A stretch of DNA of 6,230 bases from Erysipelotrichaceae bacterium. GTDB lineage: Bacteria; Bacillota_I; Bacilli_A; Erysipelotrichales; Erysipelotrichaceae. The stretch spans positions 1 to 6,230 of the forward strand of contig JAFZQL010000065.1 in the NCBI GenBank assembly GCA_017620435.1. Reading direction: 5' to 3'. The notes below the pieces were generated by a model that ran no database searches, was not told the DNA's origin, and worked only from the letters and a program-made list of their open reading frames with translations. Positions 1 to 5,570 of this stretch are shown here, piece by piece. A program made the translations under genes and the position numbers. Within the stretch, counting starts at the first letter, position 1; every line of letters begins with the position of its first letter.

Positions 1-419
1 AGGGATGCCGTTTCCTTTGTCAGTCTGGATTCCAGATAAGTGATCTCACAGTTGTAGGTTCCCGGACCTTTTTCTTTTTCCAGCTGAGAAAAGAATGTCC
101 GATCGTAGTCTTTTGTATTATAGAAAGCGATCTTCAGAATGCTTGTTGCCGTCTCTTCGCTGCAGTCCTTTTCGCAGAGCTGCTTCTTGACTTTTAAAGT
201 ATCTTCCTCTTCGTTTTCGCCTTCCACTCTAACCGTTACCGAATCTCCTTTTCGGGCATTCAAAGCCAGGATCTCCAGGACATTGTTCCCGTTGGCCTGC
301 TTATCATTGCAGAAAAGCGTGACGGAGCTTTTCAGGCTGACGCAGAGCTGAGCCAGCAGGGCGGCATGTCTTGCGTGGATGCCGATCGGATTTGTTACGA
401 CGCATTTGAATTCTTTCAT
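1..419 (-). CDS. HPr phosphocarrier domain fused to D-lactate dehydrogenase-type 2-hydroxyacid dehydrogenase (partial, C-terminus outside window)
   Basis: 139 codons are visible, open to the left edge, with no stop. Residues 1-88 align without gaps to HPr, the PTS phosphocarrier: the active-site stretch GIHARHA puts His15 and Arg17 at canonical positions. Pro18 is His here, and Ser46, the HPr kinase target, is Asn46. Residues from about 95 (LKIAFYNTKDYDR, then EITYLESRLTKETAS) match the start of D-lactate dehydrogenase; E. coli LdhA begins similarly with KLAVYSTKQYDKKY and has LTEKTAK. D-LDH reduces pyruvate to D-lactate with NADH in the cytoplasm. The start is ATG at 417-419, with AGGAGG (425-430) five bases upstream. 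No ATG, GTG or TTG lies at the domain junction, so one polypeptide is expected. The NAD-binding and catalytic domains lie outside the window, so activity is inferred. Another D-2-hydroxyacid dehydrogenase specificity is possible. Confidence 0.85.
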   Translation of the reverse strand, partial: MKEFKCVVTNPIGIHARHAALLAQLCVSLKSSVTLFCNDKQANGNNVLEILALNARKGDSVTVRVEGENEEEDTLKVKKQLCEKDCSEETATSILKIAFYNTKDYDRTFFSQLEKEKGPGTYNCEITYLESRLTKETAS

Positions 420-454
420 AAGGTCCTCCTTCAGGAACACTCTCTGTCAAGGAA

Positions 455-483
455 ATTATAGCATAGCCGTCTTTTACTAAAGA
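455..483 (-). promoter_or_regulatory. Extended -10 promoter for the HPr-dehydrogenase fusion gene
   Basis: On the minus strand TGCTATAAT (plus 455-463) is a perfect -10 box with the TGn extension. The -35 position at 17 bp spacing (478-483) reads TCTTTA, a poor match to TTGACA, as is common when the -10 is extended. Transcription would start near 448, giving a leader of about 28 nt that contains the AGGAGG site. Confidence 0.65.
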
Positions 484-485
484 CG
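468..485. repeat. Perfect inverted repeat, 7-bp arms and 4-bp loop; candidate operator
   Basis: CGTCTTT (468-474) and AAAGACG (479-485) are separated by TACT. The repeat covers the -35 position and part of the -10/-35 spacer of the leftward promoter, so a bound protein would block that promoter. It resembles neither a Rex site nor a catabolite cre site. It lies upstream of both divergent transcripts, so it is not a terminator of either gene. Operator function is inferred from position only. Confidence 0.4.
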
Positions 486-560
486 AGGCAGTTGTTCTAT
501 GAGAAGAAAATGATACATTTCTGATCAAAACATGAGAACAGTCCTGAATAGTTTCCTGAT

Positions 561-570
561 AGGATGAAGG
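561..570 (+). promoter_or_regulatory. Ribosome binding site supporting a GTG start for the prepilin peptidase
   Basis: AGGATGAAGG precedes GTG 572-574; its AGGA (561-564) lies seven bases upstream of the start. The next in-frame ATG (623) would remove most of the first membrane segment and has no comparable site, so GTG is preferred. TCCT at 554-557 can pair with this AGGA in a very short 4-bp hairpin, probably insignificant. Confidence 0.6.
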
Positions 571-571
571 C

Positions 572-1345
572 GTGAGAAACAAACTGTACATCGGAGCGAT
601 ACTGTTTTTCTGCGGCAGTGCAATGGGGAGTTTTCTGAACTGTATCTGCGATCGGATGATCCGGAAGGAGAGTATTCTGGGAAGAAGCAGGTGTACGGAG
701 TGTTCCTGTGTTTTAGAGGCCATTGATCTGATCCCGGTATTCAGCTTTCTGTTTCTGAAAGGAAGATGCCGCCGCTGCGGAAAGAAGATCGATCCTTTCT
801 GCTTCTTTTCCGAGATCCTCGGCGGTCTGATGTATGTTCTGATCTGCCGCCGCTTTGACTGCTGCAGAGAACTGGCAATATATCTGATTTCAGGAAGTAC
901 GATGCTGCTGATCGCCTTCTATGATTCCAAAAGCATGCTGATACCGGATTGGGCAATGATCTTTCTGCTGCTGATCAGAATCGTACATTGTTTTCTGATG
1001 AAAGAAGATCCCGTTGTATTTCTGATCAGACTCTCCGGCTCTTTCCTGCTCAGTCTTTTTCTTTCTGCCTTTATTTTCTACGGTGAAAGAATAACAGGAA
1101 AAGAAATGATGGGGTACGGAGATGTCGTTCTGATCCTGATACTGGGCAGTTTTATGGATCTTCAGGAGAATCTTCTGACGATGTTTCTTTCCAGCCTGTT
1201 CGCCATGATCTACGGGATCCCGATGATAAAAAAGAAGCAGTTTCACTGCATTCCTTTTGCTCCGGCGATCTGTCTGGCTTATCTGATCATGTTTCTGTAC
1301 GACAGGCAGATCATGCACTTTTATCTTTCCCTGTTTCAGAAGTAA
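572..1345 (+). CDS. Prepilin peptidase / leader peptidase, A24 family
   Basis: This 257-aa polytopic membrane aspartic protease should cleave the leader of type IV pilin-like prepilins at the cytoplasmic membrane face. Many relatives also N-methylate the new N-terminus. Residues 1-25 form the first membrane segment. Residues 26-82 form the cytoplasmic zinc-ribbon-like domain with two CxxC pairs (C41/C44 and C66/C69), joined by the typical IDLIPVFSFLFLKGRC stretch. The protease half has both expected aspartates: D118 in FYDSKSMLIPD and D184 in the GYGD motif (GxGD). Six or so hydrophobic segments fill the rest, ending with the conserved IPFAP near residue 227. Length is normal. No pilin, ATPase or competence gene lies nearby, so its substrates (competence pseudopilus, Tad or type IV pilus) are unknown. 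It is divergent from the HPr fusion gene and converges with the HAD gene. Confidence 0.93.
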   Translation: MRNKLYIGAILFFCGSAMGSFLNCICDRMIRKESILGRSRCTECSCVLEAIDLIPVFSFLFLKGRCRRCGKKIDPFCFFSEILGGLMYVLICRRFDCCRELAIYLISGSTMLLIAFYDSKSMLIPDWAMIFLLLIRIVHCFLMKEDPVVFLIRLSGSFLLSLFLSAFIFYGERITGKEMMGYGDVVLILILGSFMDLQENLLTMFLSSLFAMIYGIPMIKKKQFHCIPFAPAICLAYLIMFLYDRQIMHFYLSLFQK

Positions 1346-1995
1346 CAGGTATACTCTTCACAGCTTTCCAGGTCAGGATATTCGCTGATGATCTTTCTGA
1401 ATGCCAAAGGATTCCTGACGACGATCGCCTTTCCTCCCAGCTCCAGCATCGGTCCGGCATCGATATGATAACGGTCGCCGATGGACAGGGCTTCTTCCGG
1501 CTGAACACGGTAATCATCAATCAGCTGTATCATGGCTGAAGTCTTGGAGATCGTCGAACGCGGATCGTCGTTGCACTGAACCTTGTCGAAGATCGAGATA
1601 TCGATCCCGATCTGATCCAGAACGTATTTTGTATTCATACCTGTATTGTTGGTAAGCAGAACGATCGGAGCGATCTTCTTGAAAAACAGCAGATCCTCTT
1701 CCCGGATGGCGTTCTCTTTTTTGATCCTGTCGAAGTCGAAAAGAGCGCTCCGGTATTCATTCCAGTGGCGCAGATCGGCTCCCATCTGAACAAAAAGCTG
1801 CGTTGATGATCCGGAACCCGAAAAAGCGTACGGATAGATCCGATGTTCTTCCAGGAACGCTTTCGCATCCTCAAAAGAGTAATGAAAATGATCCATCAGA
1901 TAGGCTACCGAGATCTCATAGTTGTTTTCTGCCATGTCGGTCATGTCGTAGAGAGTACCGTCCATGTCGAAGATGATAAGTTTTATCTCTTTCAT
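1336..1995 (-). CDS. HAD-superfamily hydrolase (phosphatase-like)
   Basis: 219 aa with all four HAD motifs. Motif I is FDMDGT, with nucleophile D10 and acid/base D12. Motif II is LLTNNTG around T115. Motif III is K151. Motif IV is GDRYHID with acidic D174 and D179. Residues 17-95 form an alpha-helical C1-type cap, as in phosphoglycolate phosphatases, pyrimidine 5'-nucleotidases and beta-phosphoglucomutases. It is probably a cytoplasmic Mg-dependent phosphatase for a small phosphorylated metabolite; the substrate cannot be read from sequence. The start must be this ATG, because motif I begins at residue 9. No Shine-Dalgarno precedes it, and a -10 box ends only eight bases upstream, so the mRNA is likely leaderless. 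The last 10 bp overlap the convergent prepilin peptidase gene, leaving no room for a terminator between them. Confidence 0.92.
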   Translation of the reverse strand: MKEIKLIIFDMDGTLYDMTDMAENNYEISVAYLMDHFHYSFEDAKAFLEEHRIYPYAFSGSGSSTQLFVQMGADLRHWNEYRSALFDFDRIKKENAIREEDLLFFKKIAPIVLLTNNTGMNTKYVLDQIGIDISIFDKVQCNDDPRSTISKTSAMIQLIDDYRVQPEEALSIGDRYHIDAGPMLELGGKAIVVRNPLAFRKIISEYPDLESCEEYTCYF

Positions 1996-2003
1996 GCTTT
2001 ACT

Positions 2004-2032
2004 ATTATAACAAAATCGTCTTTCTATTTTAT
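2004..2032 (-). promoter_or_regulatory. Extended -10 promoter for the HAD hydrolase gene
   Basis: On the minus strand TGTTATAAT (plus 2004-2012) is a consensus -10 with TGn extension. The -35 position at 17 bp (2027-2032, ATAAAA) is weak and overlaps the -10 of the opposite promoter. The predicted start of transcription near 1997 is only two or three bases from the ATG. Confidence 0.55.
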
Positions 2033-2035
2033 AAT
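2007..2035 (+). promoter_or_regulatory. Promoter for the glpA-like operon
   Basis: A consensus TATAAT (2030-2035) lies 17 bp downstream of ATAACA (2007-2012), a 4-of-6 match to TTGACA. The expected transcription start, 2042, is one base before the ATG at 2043, so the message would be leaderless. The only Shine-Dalgarno-like bases, AAAGG (2036-2040), are two bases from the ATG, too close for normal use. The -35 overlaps the -10 of the opposite promoter. Confidence 0.55.
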
Positions 2036-2042
2036 AAAGGTA

Positions 2043-3467
2043 ATGGTAGATGTAACGATTATCGGTGCAGGTATTACAGGATCATTGATCGCCCACTGTT
2101 TAAGCAGGTATGATCTGAATGTTTTAGTAGTTGAAAAGGAGAGCGATGTAGCTGAAGGAGCTACCGGCGCCAACAGTGCGATGGTTCATTCCGGTCACGA
2201 TCCGAAACCCGGCACCCTGAAATGCAGATATAATCTGCTGGGAAACCGCATGTATCCGGATCTGTGCAGAGAGCTGCAGGTGCGCTATGTTCCGATCGGC
2301 GCGTATGTAGCCGCAACCTCTTTGGAAGAAGAAAAGAAACTGGATACTCTGATCACACAATGTATCGAAAGAAACGTTCCGTATGAAGTGCTGGACGGCG
2401 AAAAGGCGCGTGAGAATGAACCGAACCTTTCTGATGCCGTTACGAAAGTCCTGTCTCTGCCGACAACCGGGATCATCGCTCCGTGGGAAGTGACGATCGC
2501 CGCCATGGAAGAAGCGATGCTCAACGGAACACAACTTAGACTCGACTACGAAGTAAAGAAGATCGAGAAGAAACAGGATCATTTTCTCATTAATGACGAG
2601 ATCGAAACGAAGGTCATTGTCAACTGTGCCGGTGCGCACTGCGATGAGATCACGGAAATGCTGAGGCCGTCTCCTTATAAGGTCGAAGCGAAAAAGGGCG
2701 AATACTTTGTTTTGGATCATCTGGACGGATCTTTTGTCAAGCGCGTGATCTATCCGATCCCGACGGAAAAAGGAAAAGGCGTTCTGGCTGTTCCTACGGT
2801 TCACGGCAATGTTCTGCTTGGACCAAACAGCGAGTTTACGCCGGACCCCGAAGATGACTCCACGGGAGAGGGTCTGGACTTTATCAGAAGCGAAGTAGCC
2901 AAGACCGTCAAGAACATCCCGTTCCATAAACTGATCCATACCTTTGCCGGACTGCGTCCGCACATCGATCTCAACGACTTCTACATTCAGGAAGACGATC
3001 AGATTTCCGGTTTTATTCATGTCGCCGGCATCGAATCTCCGGGACTGACTTCCGCTCCGGCCATTGCCAAAGATGTCTGTGAAAACATGATCCTGCCGAA
3101 ATTCAAGGATGCCAAGGCGAGAGAAAACTATATCAGAAGAAAACCATTCATCGACATGAAAGAAATGTCGGACGAAGAAAAAGAAGAACTCATCCGGAAG
3201 GATCCGGATTTCGGCAAGCTGATCTGCCGCTGCGAACAGATCTCCAAGGGACAGATCAAGGATGTGATCAACAGAAAGTGCGGAGCACAGACGCTGAAAG
3301 GCGTCAAGATGCGCTGCCGTCCGGGCATGGGCAGATGCCAGGGTTCTTTCTGTGAGCCGGATGTCACGAACATCCTGATGGAGCAGCTGCATAAAGACAT
3401 GAAAGACATCAGACTGGATAAACCGGGCTCCAATGTCTGCGCCGCCGTGGCGAAGGAGGACCTGTAA
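2043..3467 (+). CDS. FAD-dependent dehydrogenase, GlpA/LhgO-like, with C-terminal [2Fe-2S] BFD domain (probable anaerobic glycerol-3-phosphate dehydrogenase)
   Basis: 474 aa. Residues 4-345 are a DAO-type FAD domain: GAGITG at 8-13 binds the dinucleotide, E31 should hold the ribose, and NSAMVHSGHD at 44-53 and AGIESPGLTS near 328-337 are conserved FAD-site stretches. Residues 390-450 form a BFD-like [2Fe-2S] domain: C395-x-C397 and, after GMGR, C432-x4-C437. C425 may be an additional cysteine of this region. The family oxidises a hydroxyacid or polyol phosphate; E. coli GlpA makes dihydroxyacetone phosphate from glycerol 3-phosphate, and LhgO oxidises L-2-hydroxyglutarate. The two downstream genes match the partners seen with glycerol-3-phosphate dehydrogenase in Thermotoga and many Firmicutes, so that substrate is favoured but not proven. 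The start is fixed by the FAD motif beginning at residue 5. The stop overlaps the next start by one base (TAATG). Confidence 0.88.
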   Translation: MVDVTIIGAGITGSLIAHCLSRYDLNVLVVEKESDVAEGATGANSAMVHSGHDPKPGTLKCRYNLLGNRMYPDLCRELQVRYVPIGAYVAATSLEEEKKLDTLITQCIERNVPYEVLDGEKARENEPNLSDAVTKVLSLPTTGIIAPWEVTIAAMEEAMLNGTQLRLDYEVKKIEKKQDHFLINDEIETKVIVNCAGAHCDEITEMLRPSPYKVEAKKGEYFVLDHLDGSFVKRVIYPIPTEKGKGVLAVPTVHGNVLLGPNSEFTPDPEDDSTGEGLDFIRSEVAKTVKNIPFHKLIHTFAGLRPHIDLNDFYIQEDDQISGFIHVAGIESPGLTSAPAIAKDVCENMILPKFKDAKARENYIRRKPFIDMKEMSDEEKEELIRKDPDFGKLICRCEQISKGQIKDVINRKCGAQTLKGVKMRCRPGMGRCQGSFCEPDVTNILMEQLHKDMKDIRLDKPGSNVCAAVAKEDL

Positions 3468-4702
3468 TGGAAAAACATGAACTGGTCATCATCGGCGGAG
3501 GATCTGCCGGTATTGCTGCAGCCCTGGGTGCAGCGGAGAACGGTCTGAAGGACATCGTCGTGATCGAAAGAGAGAGCGAGTATGGCGGCATCCTTCAGCA
3601 GTGTATCCATAATGGTTTCGGTCTGCATACTTTCAATGAAGAGCTGTCCGGTCCGGCTTATGCGGAGAAATACTACAGTCTGATCAAAGAGAATGAACAC
3701 ATTCATTTCCTCTATGATTCCGCAGTTGTGGAAATCAGGGACCACACCGTTACCGTACAGACACGGGAAGGTTTCAAAAAACTGGAAGCACAGGCCATCA
3801 TCATGTCGACAGGATGCCGGGAAAGACCTGCCGGAGCCATTGGCATGAAAGGAAACCGCTGCGAAGGCGTCTATACCGCCGGTACGGCACAGAAATATCT
3901 GAACCGGAAAGGTTTCCTGGTAGGCAAGAAGATCTTTATCTTGGGAAGTGGAGATATCGGTCTGATCATGGCTCGAAGAATGACCCTGGAGGGAGCGAAA
4001 GTCATCGGGGTTGCTGAAATCATGCCTTATTCCAACGGTCTGGCCAGAAACATGAAACAGTGCCTGGAAGACTTCGATATTCCGCTGTATCTCTCGCATA
4101 CCGTGGAAGCCGTTCACGGACGTTCCCGTCTGGAATCGATCACGTTGATCGAAGTTGACGACAAGCTGAAAAAGATTCCGGGAAGCGAACAGGAGATCGA
4201 ATGCGATTGCCTGCTTTTGTCGGTAGGACTGATTCCGGAAAACAAGCTGATCGAAGATCTGGGCGTCAGACTGGATCCGAAAACCAAGGGTGCGATAGTG
4301 GATGATCACTACATGACATCGGTAGACGGAATCTTTGCCTGCGGCAATGCCCTGCATGTCCACGATCTGGTGGACTATGTTTCCATCGAAGGCAGAAAAG
4401 CCGGAAAGGCGGCTGCGGAATATGTGCTGAACGGAAAAGATGAATCCGAAACCATTCAGAACACCGTTCAGAGTGGCATTAACTATATGGTTCCTCAGCA
4501 CTTCCATAAAGGAAATGATATCGAATTCATGTTCCGGGTTAACAGAGTATTCAAGGAATGTTCCATCCATGTCTATGGCAAGGGTCTGGACAAGAAGTTC
4601 AGGAAGCTCGGCATCGTTCCTAGCGAAATGCAGAAGGTCGCCCTGAAGAAAGAGGATCTTGCACAGCTGGAAGGAGAACTCTTCTGGGAGGTATGTGAAT
4701 GA
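3467..4702 (+). CDS. FAD/NAD(P)-dependent oxidoreductase, partner subunit of the GlpA-like dehydrogenase
   Basis: 411 aa, of the pyridine nucleotide-disulfide oxidoreductase fold also found in HcnB, opine oxidase and sarcosine oxidase subunits. The first Rossmann motif GGGSAG (10-15) binds FAD. STGCRERPAG (114-123) closes the first FAD segment. The second dinucleotide motif GSGDIG (160-165) should bind NAD(P)H. SVDGIFACGNAL (285-296) is the C-terminal FAD contact. C46 in GILQQCIHNGFG is conserved in this subgroup as I recall it; there is no CxxC redox pair. It probably passes electrons from the upstream FAD/[2Fe-2S] subunit to NAD(P)+ or another carrier; the direction is unknown. No membrane segment is present, so the complex would be soluble or peripheral. 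A near-ideal AAGGAGG (3453-3459) sits seven bases before the ATG inside the upstream gene. The stop overlaps the next start (ATGA). Confidence 0.9.
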   Translation: MEKHELVIIGGGSAGIAAALGAAENGLKDIVVIERESEYGGILQQCIHNGFGLHTFNEELSGPAYAEKYYSLIKENEHIHFLYDSAVVEIRDHTVTVQTREGFKKLEAQAIIMSTGCRERPAGAIGMKGNRCEGVYTAGTAQKYLNRKGFLVGKKIFILGSGDIGLIMARRMTLEGAKVIGVAEIMPYSNGLARNMKQCLEDFDIPLYLSHTVEAVHGRSRLESITLIEVDDKLKKIPGSEQEIECDCLLLSVGLIPENKLIEDLGVRLDPKTKGAIVDDHYMTSVDGIFACGNALHVHDLVDYVSIEGRKAGKAAAEYVLNGKDESETIQNTVQSGINYMVPQHFHKGNDIEFMFRVNRVFKECSIHVYGKGLDKKFRKLGIVPSEMQKVALKKEDLAQLEGELFWEVCE

Positions 4703-5049
4703 ATCTGATCTGTATCAACTGCCCGAGAGGCTGCCATCTGAGCGTAGAAAAGGTTGGGGATGAGATCCGGGTAGAAGGCAATGCCTGTCCAAGAGGACAT
4801 ACCTATGCGGTCAATGAACTGACCAATCCTTTACGTACCCTGACAACGACCGTTGAGATCGAATCCGATACACAGATGCGTCTCCCGGTCATCAGTTCCG
4901 CTCCGCTTCCGAAAGGAAGGATCATGGAAGCGATGAAGGCTTTAAAAGACGTAAAAGTCGAGGCACCGGTACATATGGGCGATCCGGTCTATAAAAACAT
5001 ACTGGATCTGGGAATCGATATCCTTGCATCCAGAAGCATCGAGAAATGA
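4699..5049 (+). CDS. DUF1667 / COG3862 protein with conserved CxxC cysteines, probable Fe-S or metal protein
   Basis: 116 aa, small and cytoplasmic. The N-terminus carries C5-x2-C8-P-R-G-C12, then C30-P-R-G; this spacing resembles the N-terminal [4Fe-4S] motif of molybdopterin oxidoreductases, although no molybdopterin domain follows. These four are the only cysteines. The rest of the chain has a conserved-looking segment of prolines and basic residues (LPVISSAPLPKGR, about 73-85). The family typically follows the GlpA-like and FAD oxidoreductase genes, as it does here, and may be a third electron-transfer subunit; I know of no established biochemical role. GGGAGG (4686-4691) lies seven bases before the ATG, and the start overlaps the upstream stop by four bases, suggesting translational coupling. 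A structural zinc site is the main alternative to an iron-sulfur cluster. Confidence 0.88.
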   Translation: MNLICINCPRGCHLSVEKVGDEIRVEGNACPRGHTYAVNELTNPLRTLTTTVEIESDTQMRLPVISSAPLPKGRIMEAMKALKDVKVEAPVHMGDPVYKNILDLGIDILASRSIEK

Positions 5050-5570
5050 AAAAACTGCTCCTGGTTATCCTGCTTATCCTGATAAGCGCCTGCAGCAATG
5101 TAAAAAGAGAAGATTATTACATCTTTTCTTTTAATGATTATACGCTGTCGGTCGGCTACGACGATGTCGAATTCCTGGAACTGACATTCGATCTGGATGT
5201 GAAGGATGAGCTGGAAATGCAGGAAAGCGTTGAAGATATCGATCTGTATTTCTTTGGTGCGCCCTTTGCCAAGGCAGATGTTTTCAATCCGGGGAAAAAG
5301 ACCGTGGCATCGGAGAAGGCGATCATTACCCGTTTCAAGTACTATCTGGACGACTTCCCGATGCAGTCCTATCAAATCTACGGGATTCCTCTCAGCGTCA
5401 GAATCAAAGAGAACTGCGAGACCTTTCACGGGGAGTATATCGACAGAAACGGAAAAGCCTGTCTGATCGGAAAGAAAGCAAACGGTAAGGACAATGTCAT
5501 CCTGCTGAAGGGCGACATGCTGAATATCAATCAGGATGAACTGGAGAGTATTGAGATCTATGTTAAGTGA
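5046..5570 (+). CDS. Small predicted lipoprotein of unknown function
   Basis: 174 aa. The start MKKLLLVILLILISAC is a signal peptide with a lipobox ending ISA-C16, so the mature protein should be lipid-anchored on the outer face of the cytoplasmic membrane by signal peptidase II processing. The mature part is acidic, rich in beta-prone Tyr/Phe/Ile segments, with an acidic patch at about 46-66 and two further cysteines (C124, C139) that could form a disulfide. I recognise no family or catalytic motif. The ATG overlaps the DUF1667 stop (ATGA) and has only a poor ribosome site, so it is probably translated by coupling. Its place inside a cytoplasmic metabolic operon is odd; sensing or binding of an extracellular substrate is one guess, and simple co-transcription without functional link is another. 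Confidence 0.8.
   Translation: MKKLLLVILLILISACSNVKREDYYIFSFNDYTLSVGYDDVEFLELTFDLDVKDELEMQESVEDIDLYFFGAPFAKADVFNPGKKTVASEKAIITRFKYYLDDFPMQSYQIYGIPLSVRIKENCETFHGEYIDRNGKACLIGKKANGKDNVILLKGDMLNINQDELESIEIYVK

Noticed and set aside
492..519. Possible plus-strand promoter for the prepilin peptidase (TTGTTC, 16 bp, TACATT)
   Set aside because: Only 3 of 6 and 4 of 6 consensus matches, which is too weak to annotate. No better candidate was found in the spacer.
554..564. TCCT-GAT-AGGA mini-hairpin over the prepilin peptidase ribosome site
   Set aside because: A 4-bp stem with a 3-nt loop is too unstable to propose as a regulatory element without other evidence.
564..566. ATG at 564 as the prepilin peptidase start
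   Set aside because: It is out of frame with the peptidase; GTG at 572 is in frame with a properly spaced AGGA.
304..723. Minus-strand open frame crossing the 420-571 spacer
   Set aside because: It overlaps both the HPr-fusion start and the prepilin peptidase zinc-ribbon region, whose frames are strongly supported. Its product has no family resemblance and no ribosome site was seen.
2017..2023. Second copy of the CGTCTTT half-site as proof of a shared regulon
   Set aside because: A 7-mer is expected about once by chance in 6 kb on two strands, and here only one arm is present. It is mentioned as a hint only.
2124..3392. Long open frame (422 codons) on the minus strand opposite the GlpA-like gene
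   Set aside because: It is in exact codon register with the sense gene and stays open only because the sense gene avoids TTA, CTA and TCA codons. It has no recognisable domain and is rich in Arg, Phe and Gln, as expected of an antisense shadow.
3128..4570. Long open frame (480 codons) on the minus strand opposite the two FAD genes
   Set aside because: Over most of its length it is in the same codon register as the second FAD gene, so the same codon-avoidance explanation applies. The sense proteins have clear FAD motifs; the antisense product has none.
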